Positions 23,760-32,231 of a stretch of DNA of 64,000 bases are shown one piece after another (the first letter of the stretch is position 1; every line of letters starts with the position of its first letter). A program made the translations under genes and the position numbers. Location of the stretch: the NCBI GenBank assembly GCA_963777895.1, contig CAVZSF010000004.1, forward strand, positions 248,001-312,000, in the 5' to 3' direction. Origin of the DNA: UBA2241 sp963777895. Its GTDB lineage: Bacteria; Actinomycetota; Thermoleophilia; UBA2241. Below the pieces are notes generated by a model. That model was not told where the DNA came from. It ran no database searches and was given only the letters and a program-made list of their open reading frames with translations.

Positions 23760-24729
23760 ATGAAGGCAGTCATCCAGACCGGCTACGGCTCCGCGGACGT
23801 GATGGAGCTCAAGGAGCTCGAGAAGCCCACGCCCGGGCGACGGCGAGGTGCTCGTCCGCGTGCGCGCGGCCTCCTCGCCGCCGGCGAGTACTTCGGCATG
23901 CGGGGCAAGCCGTTCCCGATACGCTTCGTACATCGGGTTCCCCAGGCCCAAGAAGGACTTCGTCGTCGGGCTCGACTGCGCGGGAGTCGTCGAAGCGGTC
24001 GGCCCGAACGTGAGCCGCTTCCAGCCGGGTGACGAGGTCTACGGCGAGTGCCACGGCTCGTGCGCCGAGTACGCGGTCGCCAAGGAGGGCAGCCTCGCGC
24101 CAAAGCCGGCGAACCTCTCGTTCGAGCAGGCCGCCGCCGTACCGACGTCCGCGTGCACGGCGCTGCAGGGCCTCCGCGACCACGGCAAGGTCCAGCCCGG
24201 CCAGAAGGTGCTCATCAACGGCGCGTCGGGGGGAGTGGGACCGTTCGCCGTGCAGATCGCCAAGGCGCTCGGCGCCGAAGTGACCGGCGTGTGCAGCACG
24301 AGGAACGTGGAGATGGTCCGCTCGATCGGCGCGGACCACGTCATCGACTACACCAAGGAGGACTTCACCAAGGGGGGCGCGCGCTACGACGTGATCATGG
24401 ACAACGTCGCGAGCCACTCGCTGTCGGCCACGCGCCGCGCGCTCACGCCCACCGGGGTCCACGTTCCGAGCAGCGGTCACGCCGGCATGGGCTGGATCAT
24501 CGCCGCGTCGCTGGCGGGGATCTTCGTGCGCCAGCAGGCGGCTCCGTTCGTCGCAGCCACGACCAGCGAGAGCCTGCTCGCGCTCAACGAGCTCATCGAG
24601 GCCGGCAAGGTCACGCCGGTCATCGACCGGACGTATCCGCTCGGCGAGACCGCCGAGGCGTTCGCCTATCTGGACGAAGGGCACGCACGCGGCAAGGTCG
24701 TCATCGCCGTGGGACCGGACGAGTCGTGA
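23760..24729 (+). CDS. MDR-family NAD(P)-dependent reductase (frameshifted at 5' end)
   Basis: A second quinone reductase-like gene of about 320 residues, tandem to the previous one. ATG 23760 opens MKAVIQTGYGSADVMELKEL; two one-base changes before 23940 lead to the frame with KKDFVVGLDCAGVVEAVGPN, VLINGASGGVGPFAVQIAKA, IGADHVIDYTKEDFTKGG and the C-terminal YLDEGHARGKVVIAVG. Similar in kind to the cassette-borne reductase at 10653; the three may act on reactive carbonyls or quinones. Confidence 0.8.
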
Positions 24730-24744
24730 CCGGGTGAGGGCCAG

Positions 24745-25824
24745 CTAGCGCAGGACTGCCCGCAGGTAGTACACCCAGAACGCCGGGATCTCTCGCATGA
24801 CGAGCCGGGTCGTCTGCGGGATGCGATGCGCGCGCGACGGCACCGTGATGACGTCGTAGCCGTAGCGCTGATAGGCGAGCTTGACGCGCGGCAGGTGGAA
24901 GAAGTCGCTCACGACGGCGACCGATCGATAGCCTGCGGCGTCCAGTACGGGCACAGTGTCGCGCACCGTCGCCTCCGTGTTGATGCCGGAGGGGTCGAGG
25001 TCGATCGCGCCCGCCGGGACGCCGAAGTCGATCGCCAGCTGGCGCATCACGGCCGTCTCGTTGAGCGGTTCGTTCGCCCCCCGGCCTCCCGACATGAGAA
25101 GACGGTCGGCCAAGCCTGCCTGGTAGAGCTGCGCCGCGGTGCGCACGCGGTCTCTCAGGCAGACGGAGGGCCGACCATCGGGGTGGACCTGGGCGCCGAA
25201 CACCACCGCGACCTGCGCCGGCCGCACGTAGGTCGTCTTGCCGAAGAAGGCCTGCTGCGCCAACGGGAAGAGCAGGCCGCAGAGGACGGCCACTGAGGCC
25301 ACGAGAAGCGGCGACCAGCGACTGCTGTGCTGCGGCGCGCGTCTGGTCACCGCCCAGGCGATGGCGAGCAGCATGGCGGCGAACACGAACGACAGCGGCA
25401 GCGGCATCCAGGGCCGGATGCGCCCCGTCTCCCAGACGCGATAGAAGGTGACGCCGTTGCGGACGGCCACGAGCATGAGCGCGCCGGCCGCGACGAGAGT
25501 GGCGGCGCGCCGCGGGCCACTCGCCGCAGGACTGAGTCCCCACCAGACAAGCAGGACCCCGGCCAGCGCGAGCAACAGGGCCGACGCGGTCGCCGGCACT
25601 GGCCGCAGATCGAGCCACCAGATGTTCTGGTCGAAACCCGGCGTGCGCAGCTCGCCGATGAAGTTCAACAGGGAGAAGAGGCCGAGGAAGAGCGCCAAGC
25701 CTCGGGACGTGGCGTGCAGCCCAGGGTACTCGCGGCTTGCAGCACGTTCTTGCGCTTGCCGAAGGGTCGCGGCGAGCGATCGGCGGCGGCCGAGCGCCCG
25801 AATCGTGTACTCGGAAGTCGTCAC
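24745..25824 (-). CDS. YdcF-like (DUF218) membrane protein
   Basis: 359 residues. The N-terminal half holds about four or five membrane helices (GLALFLGLFSLLNFIGEL, ALLLALAGVLLVWWGL, LSFVFAAMLLAIAWAVT, LLVASVAVLCGLLFPLA). The C-terminal half is a DUF218 domain: AVVFGAQVHPDGRPSVCLRD, MSGGRGANEPLNETAVM, DLDPSGINTEATVRDTV and AVVSDFFHLPRVKLAYQRYG, as in SanA/YdcF proteins linked to envelope functions. Start GTG 25824 with GGGGAGG ahead. Confidence 0.85.
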   Translation of the reverse strand: MTTSEYTIRALGRRRSLAATLRQAQERAASREYPGLHATSRGLALFLGLFSLLNFIGELRTPGFDQNIWWLDLRPVPATASALLLALAGVLLVWWGLSPAASGPRRAATLVAAGALMLVAVRNGVTFYRVWETGRIRPWMPLPLSFVFAAMLLAIAWAVTRRAPQHSSRWSPLLVASVAVLCGLLFPLAQQAFFGKTTYVRPAQVAVVFGAQVHPDGRPSVCLRDRVRTAAQLYQAGLADRLLMSGGRGANEPLNETAVMRQLAIDFGVPAGAIDLDPSGINTEATVRDTVPVLDAAGYRSVAVVSDFFHLPRVKLAYQRYGYDVITVPSRAHRIPQTTRLVMREIPAFWVYYLRAVLR

Positions 25825-25971
25825 GTCACGCCTCCCCGGTCGCAGAACCGACGAGCCACTAGGAGTCAAGCACTGCATTCATCATACTGCAGCGTTCGAC
25901 GAGGATGTTGGGGGCGTCGCGAGGTTCGTCTGGTGTCGCGTGGAGCCGCTGCTCGTGTGTCGCTGACGTCT

Positions 25972-26059
25972 CCTCGATAAGCACATCACCTCCGCGCGGA
26001 GCCCTGGCGGGAGTAAGGTCAGGCCGCACTCCGGGCAGGCCATGTGCTCACCGTTGGAC
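25972..26059 (+). other. attC-like site outside the main array
   Basis: Arms AAGCACATCACCTCC (25979-25993) and GGCAGGCCATGTGCTCACC end in a good R' box GTTGGAC (26053-26059); the 88-bp length equals the array sites. The R'' box is degraded (CCTCGAT in place of RYYYAAC). It lies about 9.5 kb beyond the last array gene and directly ahead of the immunity-like gene. Confidence 0.6.
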
Positions 26060-26073
26060 AGAACGAAGGACGA

Positions 26074-26631
26074 ATGGACGAACCCGCAACCTACAAAGGG
26101 AGCCGAGACCCCAGGTTCGTCACTGTGCGTCGAGGTGGCACCCTTCAGGACGCCGATCATCACCTTCTCGCGGTGTGGGCAGCCGACTGCGCCCAGCACG
26201 TGCTTCACCTCTTCGAGGAAGCACGCCCCGGGGACGACCGTCCGGGACGGGCGATCGAACAGGCGCGCGCCTGGGCGCGCGGCGAGATCTCCATGACGCA
26301 AGCTCGCGTCGCCGCTTATGCCGCACACGACGCCGCCAGAGAGGCGTCAGGCGCGGCGAAAGAGGCGGCGCGCGCCGCCGGTCACGCTGTAGCGGTGGCC
26401 CATATGGCAGACCACGAGCTCGGCGCTGCCGCCTACGCGATCCTGGCCGTTCGGGCTGCGACCGGAGAAGAGCAGCGTGACGAGGCCGGCCACGCTGAGT
26501 GCGCGTGGCAGCGGGCACAGCTCCCTGACGAGATCCGCGAGCTTGTGCTCGACGACCAGAAGCTGCGCAACAAGAAGCTCAGCCGCCTGCCCGGGGCCGC
26601 CGCCTGCCCCGGGCCTTTGTTCGACTGCTGA
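26074..26631 (+). CDS. Immunity-protein-like gene (Imm5-like) behind a cassette site
   Basis: 185 residues, alanine-rich and helical. LLAVWAADCAQHVLHLFEEA, RPGRAIEQARAWARGEISMT and repeated A-A-R/H turns match the pattern of proteins annotated as putative immunity protein (Imm5-like). Start ATG 26074. No toxin gene is adjacent. It begins 15 bp after the R' box of the attC-like site at 25972-26059, as a cassette gene would. Confidence 0.65.
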   Translation: MDEPATYKGSRDPRFVTVRRGGTLQDADHHLLAVWAADCAQHVLHLFEEARPGDDRPGRAIEQARAWARGEISMTQARVAAYAAHDAAREASGAAKEAARAAGHAVAVAHMADHELGAAAYAILAVRAATGEEQRDEAGHAECAWQRAQLPDEIRELVLDDQKLRNKKLSRLPGAAACPGPLFDC

Positions 26632-26754
26632 CGGGCCCGATCAGACTGCGTCTGCCAAGAACTTCCCCGGTCATGCGGCGGTCCTCGGCAGTCCAGCTCG
26701 TCCTGTATTCGGCGCCCGAGCACCCTGACGAGGAAGGTAACGGCCGGCGCGCCC

Positions 26755-27197
26755 TCAGCTCGCGGCCTTGCGCACGATCTCGGCGAGCTTGGCCTCGGTC
26801 GCGTCGTCCAGCGCGGTGAAGAACCACGCGGATCCGCGGAGCTGGTGCGGCGCGCCCTCCTCGAGGGCGAGGTTCGCCTTGTCGGTGAGGCCGAACGTCA
26901 TGTACGTGTCCGCGCGGAAGAAGCAGACGACCTTGCCGTCCTTCGCGTACGCCGGCATGCCATACCACGTGGTCGGCTGGAGCGCCGGCGCGCTCGCAGG
27001 ATGAGCTCGTGGAGGCGCTCGCCTATGGCGCGGTAGGGCGCCGGCATCGCGGCGATCTTGGCGAGCGCCGCGGCCTCGCCGTCGGCCTTCTTGGCAGCCG
27101 GCTTCGCGGCCTTCTTAGCGGCCGGCTTTGCGGCCTTCTTGGCGGCCGGCTTCGTAGCCTTCCTCGTCGTCTCCCCACCCGCCTTGTTCTCAGCCAT
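26755..27197 (-). CDS. DUF1801/YdhG-like protein with Lys/Ala-rich N-terminal repeats (frameshift)
   Basis: The N terminus contains tandem KPAAKKA repeats (about residues 14-37), recalling histone H1-like DNA-binding tails. The body reads LAKIAAMPAPYRAIGERLHE, and after a frame change near 27000 WYGMPAYAKDGKVVCFFRAD, then GLTDKANLALEEGAP and a C-terminal TEAKLAEIVRKAAS, as in DUF1801 iron-chaperone-like proteins. ATG 27197 is the chosen start. The repeat tail suggests nucleic-acid binding, by inference. Confidence 0.72.
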
Positions 27198-27319
27198 GGG
27201 GACCGCCACCTCCTGTGTCTCGTGCTTGGTGGCTCCGGACCCGGTGGCAGCGTGGAGCCTCGGCCGGGTCTCGATACGCCGTACTCCGCACTATGCCCGC
27301 ACCCGACGCACAGAAGCGC

Positions 27320-27363
27320 AGCGGGGTAAGCTCATGACGCAGGCCATGCGCCCACCGTTGGGA
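27320..27363 (+). other. attC-like right half
   Basis: GCAGGCCATGCGCCCACC followed by GTTGGGA (27357-27363) looks like L' and R' of an attC; compare attC9 with CAGGTCATGCACCCACC then GTTAGCT. A convincing left arm was not found. The next gene starts 17 bp later. Confidence 0.4.
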
Positions 27364-27379
27364 GAAACGAGGTCGAACC

Positions 27380-27793
27380 GTGAAGTGGCGCGACTGGAGG
27401 CTCTCTTCCTACCTCGCGGCCGCCGCGCTGCTGTGGTGCGTCGCCGTCGGGTTCCTGCTCTACTTCCTGCCGCTGGGCTCGTCCGTCAGTGCGTCCTCGA
27501 GCGGCGCGCAGGTAGAGAGCAAGGAGCGCATCTTCACGCTGTCCCTCGCAAGCCTCTGGCCGCTCATCCTGCCGGTGCTGCTGTGCGCTCTGGCCACCTG
27601 GGCGGCCTTGCGTCATCACCGCCGGCTGCTCATCGCCGCCACGACGCTCCTCGTCGTCTTCACTGTTCTCGCCGGCTTCTCGATCGGGTTCGCCTACGTG
27701 CCCGCGGTGTTGCTGCTCATCGTGAGCCTCCTCGCCTCGTCGCCCGTTCGCCAGGAGCCGGGCGGACGCGGCTCCGCAGTCGGGATGGGGTAG
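27380..27793 (+). CDS. Membrane protein, 137 residues
   Basis: Start GTG 27380. Three to four hydrophobic segments: YLAAAALLWCVAVGFLLYFL, LASLWPLILPVLLCALATWA and LLIAATTLLVVFTVLAGFSI followed by VPAVLLLIVSLLA. No family recognised. It is placed like a cassette gene right after an attC-like right half, and in size and type resembles the membrane proteins of the main array. Confidence 0.6.
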   Translation: MKWRDWRLSSYLAAAALLWCVAVGFLLYFLPLGSSVSASSSGAQVESKERIFTLSLASLWPLILPVLLCALATWAALRHHRRLLIAATTLLVVFTVLAGFSIGFAYVPAVLLLIVSLLASSPVRQEPGGRGSAVGMG

Positions 27794-27859
27794 TCTGGGG
27801 CGCAGAGACTGGCCATCGATTGCGGTCGGCCTGTCTCGTCGGCGGGAGAAGGGACCGGG

Positions 27860-28590
27860 ATGACGCCCCACCATCACCGATCACCTGACGCGGGACAAGG
27901 TGGCCAGGATCGCGGGCGGCTTCTACCTCGCGTACGTCCTGGCCTCGGTGCTTCCGGCGTGTTGGGGCACATCGGGATGGGTGGCGCGGAACAGGTCTAC
28001 CAAGCGATCATCACGAGTGTCGGGTCGTTTCGCCTCGCGCTTGTCGTCGCGCTCGTGTCAGCCTTCCTGTTCCTCATGGCCGCTGGGGTCTCTACGTGCT
28101 TCTGCGGCCGATCGACGCGCAGCTTGCGCTGCTCTTCCTGCTGCTCAACGCGATCGGCGTTGCCATCCAGTGCGCCAGTATGTTCCCGCTCATCTCCGCG
28201 TTGTTGCTCGGAGACGACGCCAGTCGGATGCAGGCGTACTCGGCGCCGCAGCTGGAGGGACTGGCCTACCTGTCCATCAACCTCTACAAGACGGGCTTCG
28301 TCACGGCCCAGCTGTTCTTCGGCACGTGGTTGTTCCCGCTCGGCTATCTGGTCTACAAGTCCGGATTCCTTCCCAGGTTCCTGGGCGTCCTGCTGATGCT
28401 CGACGGCGTCGGGTCCTGATCTGGTTCCTTCAGGCCCTGCTGCTGCCGGCCTACCCCGCGATCAGCTACCCAGCGTTCGCCCTGGGCTTCATCGCTGAAG
28501 TCGGGCTGGCGTTGTGGCTCGCTCGTCAAGGGTGTGAAGGTCGTCAGGGAGGTTGGGAGCGTCGCAGTCGCGGGAGGGCAAGATGGCTGA
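27860..28590 (+). CDS. DUF4386-family membrane protein (several frameshifts)
   Basis: About 240 residues when its frames are joined: HLTRDKVARIAGGFYLAYVL, VGSFRLALVVALVSAFLFLM, LLRPIDAQLALLFLLLNAIG, LAYLSINLYKTGFVTAQLFF and FLPRFLGVLLMLDGVG, then FLQALLLPAYPAISYPAFAL. This order of helices and the PxFLGxLLMLDG-x-LI pattern match DUF4386. At least three single-base changes interrupt it. The last frame ends at TGA 28588-28590, overlapping the next gene. Confidence 0.75.
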
Positions 28591-29110
28591 GATCGCGATT
28601 CGCTCGGAGCTGGCGCGGGACACGGACGACATTCGCGCGATCAATGTCGCCGCGTTCCAGGATCATGCCTACAGCCAGCAGACCGAGCATCTGATCGTCG
28701 AGGCGCTGCCCGCCGACGGCGTCTTGGCGGTATCGCTCGTTGCTGTGCGCCATGATCATCCTGTTGGCCATATCGCCTTCTCGAGCGCGCGTATCGGCGC
28801 CACGACGAAGGACTGGTACATCGCCGGTCCCGTGGCCGTGCTGCCGGCATTCCAGCATCAAGGCATCGGCACGGCGCTCGTGGAGGCGGGACTCGCGGAA
28901 CTTCGTTCCTCCGGCGCGAAGGGCTGCGTCCTGGTCGGGGATCCACGCTTCTACGAGCGCTTCGGCTTCAGCACCCGGCCCGGGCTCGTCTACAAGGGTG
29001 TGCCCGACGAGTTCGTCCTGGCTCTGCCGTTCTGCGAGACGGTGCCGACGGGCGAGATAGCCGCTCACGAGGCGTTCGCGATCCAGCTTGAGGGGAGGCT
29101 CGCGCCATGA
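28583..29110 (+). CDS. GNAT-family N-acetyltransferase (YhbS-like)
   Basis: 175 residues with the GNAT fold: IRSELARDTDDIRAINVAAF at the N terminus and the acetyl-CoA-binding motif A GPVAVLPAFQHQGIGTALVE, then GCVLVGDPRFYERFGFSTRP as in the YhbS group. ATG 28583 lies behind GGGAGGG. Substrate unknown. Its stop overlaps the start of the M24 gene, suggesting an operon. Confidence 0.88.
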   Translation: MAEIAIRSELARDTDDIRAINVAAFQDHAYSQQTEHLIVEALPADGVLAVSLVAVRHDHPVGHIAFSSARIGATTKDWYIAGPVAVLPAFQHQGIGTALVEAGLAELRSSGAKGCVLVGDPRFYERFGFSTRPGLVYKGVPDEFVLALPFCETVPTGEIAAHEAFAIQLEGRLAP

Positions 29111-30243
29111 CCGACTTCCTCTTCTATGGGGACACCGAACGCTCGCCTGCCATGCGCCACGAGCTGCCGGTCGCGATCGGAGATCCCTTTCTGCTCGCCG
29201 TCATCGACGGACGGATGCAGGTTGCAGTCAGCGGCCTCGAACGTGACAGGGTCGCGGCGGCCGCGCCCGACGCGGTCCTCCACGACTTCGCGGATCTCGG
29301 CTTCTACGAGCTCCTCAAGAGCGGCTTGAGCCTGCATGAGCTCGACCTGGAGCTCGCCTCACGCGCCGCCGCGGCGATGGGCGTCCGCGAGGCGATGGCC
29401 GACCCGGAGATGCCGGTCGCGGTCGCCGATCGGCTCCGATCCGACGGCCTCCTCGTCCATCCGGATCACGCGGCGATCGCGGCGAGGCGGCGGAGCAAGT
29501 CGGCGGCGGAGCTTGCCGGCATTCGCAGGGCGCAGGCCGCGGCGCATGCCGGCATGAGCGCCGCCGCGGCCCTGCTGCGCCGAGCGACGCCCAAGGGCGA
29601 GGGTCTCGTTCTTGGAGGCGAGGTCCTGACCGCCGAGTCCGTTCGGGCCGCACTGCGGGATGCGTGCCGGCGCGCCGGCGCGCCGGCGCCTTCGGATGTC
29701 ATCGTCGCCTCCGTGTGGCAGGGATTCGGGCACGAGCCAGGCTCGGGACCGCTGCCCGCGAACCTGCCGATCGTGATCGACATCTGGCCCCGCGACGAGC
29801 CGTCCGGGTGCTGGACGGACATGACCCGGACGTTCGTCGTCGGAGAGGTCGGCGACGCCGTGCGAGCAAAGGAGAGTCTGGTGCGGCAGGCGCTCGAACG
29901 GACCCGTGAGGCCGTGCGGCCCGGGATCACCGGGCGGGAGCTGCATGCTCTCGCCTGTGAGGTGTTCGAGTCCGCCGGGCAGCGGACCCAGAGGACCGGA
30001 CCGGGGACGGATCCGAACGACGGCTTTCAGTTCTCGCTCGGACACGGGGTCGGTCTCGCGCTCCATGAGGGCCCGGCGCTCGGTCAGACGGGGCACGACG
30101 TACTGGTCGTCGGCGACGTGATCGCCCTCGAGCCGGGGCTGTGGCAGAGCGAGATCGGCGAGGTCCGTTTCGAGGATCTCCTCCTGGTGACCGAGGACGG
30201 CAGCGAGACGCTGACGCGCTATCCGTACGAACTGACTCCCTGA
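29107..30243 (+). CDS. M24-family metallopeptidase (Xaa-Pro aminopeptidase-like)
   Basis: 378 residues. The creatinase-like N-terminal domain is followed by the pita-bread catalytic domain with all five expected metal ligands: aspartates in VIDIWPRDE and WTDMTRTF, histidine in FSLGHGVGLALHEGP, and glutamates in IALEPGLWQ and EVRFEDLLLV. Probably a cytosolic dipeptidase or aminopeptidase acting on X-Pro bonds. The start ATG 29107 overlaps the GNAT stop. Confidence 0.9.
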   Translation: MTDFLFYGDTERSPAMRHELPVAIGDPFLLAVIDGRMQVAVSGLERDRVAAAAPDAVLHDFADLGFYELLKSGLSLHELDLELASRAAAAMGVREAMADPEMPVAVADRLRSDGLLVHPDHAAIAARRRSKSAAELAGIRRAQAAAHAGMSAAAALLRRATPKGEGLVLGGEVLTAESVRAALRDACRRAGAPAPSDVIVASVWQGFGHEPGSGPLPANLPIVIDIWPRDEPSGCWTDMTRTFVVGEVGDAVRAKESLVRQALERTREAVRPGITGRELHALACEVFESAGQRTQRTGPGTDPNDGFQFSLGHGVGLALHEGPALGQTGHDVLVVGDVIALEPGLWQSEIGEVRFEDLLLVTEDGSETLTRYPYELTP

Positions 30244-30246
30244 CGG

Positions 30247-30867
30247 ATGGCGACTCTGCCGGTGGGTACCCGGGTGACGCTGACCCGTGAGGCACGGGAG
30301 TCGCTGCGGTTCGTCCCGCCGCCGTGCGAGCTCGTGATCGTCGTGCACCCGGCCGCATTGCGCGCTCCCTTCGACCGGCACACCCAGGTCGCCGGGCTCA
30401 CGGACGGGAACGTGGCCTGGGCCGGCGCCCTGGGTGAGGATCTCGTCGAGGCGATGCAGGGGCAGCCCCGCCTGCCGGGAGCGCGAGCCTACAGCGCGGC
30501 TCCTCTGCTTGAAGGCGATCGCCTGTGGGAGGTCGTGAGGCCGGGCGCGTTGGTGCGGACGGGCGTGGCGCGGCCCTTGTCGACCGTCTACGACGGCAGC
30601 GACCTGCGTCCCTGGGTCGTCGTCGGGGAGACGGAAGCAGGCTCGCTCCTCGCTGCGCCGCTCAACGAGCCGGGCAACCCGAAGTGGTGGACGCCCATCG
30701 TGTCGCAGGCGGAGATGCGGTTCACTGGAAACGTCAAAGACTCCCAGGTCGAGCTTGCGCACATCTGGACCCTCCCGGCAGGCATCGCTTCGGAGGGTCG
30801 AGTCTTGCCGTCCGGCGCGGCGCGAGTCGAAGCGGCGATCCGCGACTACTTCGCCGCACCGAGGTGA
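30247..30867 (+). CDS. Hypothetical protein, 206 residues
   Basis: Begins at ATG 30247, 3 bp after the M24 gene. Segments such as VTLTREARESLRFVPPPCEL, GDRLWEVVRPGALVRTGVAR and AGSLLAAPLNEPGNPKWWTP suggest a beta-rich cytosolic protein; no signal peptide, membrane helix or known motif. Likely cotranscribed with its neighbours. Confidence 0.6.
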   Translation: MATLPVGTRVTLTREARESLRFVPPPCELVIVVHPAALRAPFDRHTQVAGLTDGNVAWAGALGEDLVEAMQGQPRLPGARAYSAAPLLEGDRLWEVVRPGALVRTGVARPLSTVYDGSDLRPWVVVGETEAGSLLAAPLNEPGNPKWWTPIVSQAEMRFTGNVKDSQVELAHIWTLPAGIASEGRVLPSGAARVEAAIRDYFAAPR

Positions 30868-30868
30868 C

Positions 30869-31288
30869 ATGCGCAAGGGTCTCCTCGCGCTGGTCCTGGC
30901 GGCCGTCCTGCTCGCCGGTTGCGGCCAGGCCGGCGGCGTCACCCCCGTTGCATCCGGCGACGCCGCGCTCGCCCGCGCCTTCAGCGAGCGCACCAGCGGG
31001 CTGCAGGTCACCGGTACGGGCACCGTCACGCGGATCCTGCCCGACGACAATGAGGGAGGGCGCCACCAGCGCTTCATCCTCACGCTTGCGTCCGGACAGA
31101 CGCTGCTCATCGCCCACAACATCGATGTCGCGCCGCGCGTCGAAGTGCTCCAGCCGGGTGACGTCATCGAGTTCGCCGGCGTCTACGAGTGGAACGACCA
31201 GGGCGGCGTCGTTCACTGGACGCATGGCGACCCGGATGGCGTGCACGAACCGGGGTGGCTCAAGCGCGACGGGGTGACCTATCAGTGA
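30869..31288 (+). CDS. DUF3465 lipoprotein
   Basis: 139 residues. The signal MRKGLLALVLAAVLLAGC has its lipid-accepting cysteine at residue 18. The domain shows the DUF3465 pattern: GRHQRFILTLASGQTLLIAH, NIDVAPRVEVLQPGDVIEF and GVYEWNDQGGVVHWTHGDPD, closing GWLKRDGVTYQ. Function of the family is unknown; the OB-like core probably binds a ligand outside the membrane. GAGGTGAC precedes ATG 30869. Confidence 0.88.
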   Translation: MRKGLLALVLAAVLLAGCGQAGGVTPVASGDAALARAFSERTSGLQVTGTGTVTRILPDDNEGGRHQRFILTLASGQTLLIAHNIDVAPRVEVLQPGDVIEFAGVYEWNDQGGVVHWTHGDPDGVHEPGWLKRDGVTYQ

Positions 31289-31328
31289 GGGCAGCAAGGG
31301 ACAGGGACAGAGGACGCAGGAGGGCCTC

Positions 31329-31580
31329 GTGGCGATCAAGGTGAACCCGGAGACAGAGGTCCGCCTTCTGGGTTCCATCAAGCAGTTCTTCAAGGAGGAG
31401 CTCGAGGAGGACATCGGCGATCTCAAGGCGCGCGCGGCGCTCGAGTTCTTCCTGCGCGAGATCGGACCCAGTGTCTACAATCAGGCGATCGCGGACGCGC
31501 AGGCGTCACTCGAGCGCGCCGTCACAGACCTGTCCGGCGAACGCTACGAGCCGGAGTTCGACTACTGGAAGAAGCGCTGA
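31329..31580 (+). CDS. DUF2164 protein
   Basis: 83 residues, start GTG 31329. LLGSIKQFFKEELEEDIGDL, ALEFFLREIGPSVYNQAIAD and EPEFDYWKKR match DUF2164, a small helical family of unknown function. It sits in a run of small genes on the same strand. Confidence 0.88.
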   Translation: MAIKVNPETEVRLLGSIKQFFKEELEEDIGDLKARAALEFFLREIGPSVYNQAIADAQASLERAVTDLSGERYEPEFDYWKKR

Positions 31581-31583
31581 GGG

Positions 31584-31997
31584 ATGGCTGCGTCGAGACC
31601 GCATCCGCATATCGAGGGGCCATCCGAGGTCGAGCTGGTGCGGGTGATCGAGAGCCGGCCACCGCTGGTGCGTCAGGTCTACGTGGAGGCGCACCGACTG
31701 GTGACCGAGGCTCTGCCCGGCGTGGCGTACTCCGTGGACTGCGTGGACGGGGCGGTCGGCTATGGCGTGCGGCAGTACGGCGACGGCGGCTGGGGGATGG
31801 CTGCGCTCGTGCCGCACGGCCAGTGGGTCTCGCTCGTCTTCATGCGCGGCACCGACCTCGACGACGGCGACGGGCTGTTGGAGGGTTCCGGCGCCAAGGT
31901 CCGGCACGTCAAGCTGCGCGCGCCCGAGCAGCTCGCCGAGAGGCGGGGCGCGCTGCAGCGGCTGATAACGGCTGCCGCGCGCCTCAACGAGCGCTAA
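31584..31997 (+). CDS. DUF1801-family protein
   Basis: 137 residues. The pattern VDGAVGYGVRQYGDGGWGMA, LVPHGQWVSLVFMRGTDLDD and GSGAKVRHVKLRAPEQLAE is that of DUF1801/YdhG-like proteins, some of which are described as iron chaperones. It begins 3 bp after the DUF2164 stop and is a distinct, shorter relative of the gene at 26755-27197. Confidence 0.82.
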   Translation: MAASRPHPHIEGPSEVELVRVIESRPPLVRQVYVEAHRLVTEALPGVAYSVDCVDGAVGYGVRQYGDGGWGMAALVPHGQWVSLVFMRGTDLDDGDGLLEGSGAKVRHVKLRAPEQLAERRGALQRLITAAARLNER

Positions 31998-32231
31998 CGA
32001 CTCCGCGAGAAGCCGCCGGCCTCGTCCAGCGCGGCCCGGGCCAGCCGGCGGGCGAGTGAGTGCGTGGATCAGGCGGCGCAGGCCGTGCTCGTCGCGCAGC
32101 TTGCTCACGCTGGTGTCGTCCACGTTGCCGACGCCTGTCGCATCACTCGACGGACCCGACGTGGTCGCCGATGTATCCTTGCGCTGCGGCCTTCTTCGCA
32201 GGTCGCTGTGAGGGACGGGTCAGGGGGATCA
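31998..32231. other. Intergenic region with a possible minus-strand gene remnant
   Basis: On the minus strand, from GTG 32123, a short frame reads DDTSVSKLRDEHGLRRLIHA and, after one base change near 32050, RRLARAALDEAGGFSRSR to a stop at 31994. It may be a small protein or a fragment of a larger gene. Nothing else is seen. Confidence 0.3.

Noticed and set aside
29359..31167. 602-codon open frame on the minus strand
   Set aside because: It lies opposite the M24 peptidase and two other well-supported genes, and its translation is low-complexity; a shadow of their codon use.
31994..32123. Small minus-strand reading frame (about 43 residues)
   Set aside because: Needs a frame change to read through and matches no family I know; kept only as a remark in the intergenic entry.
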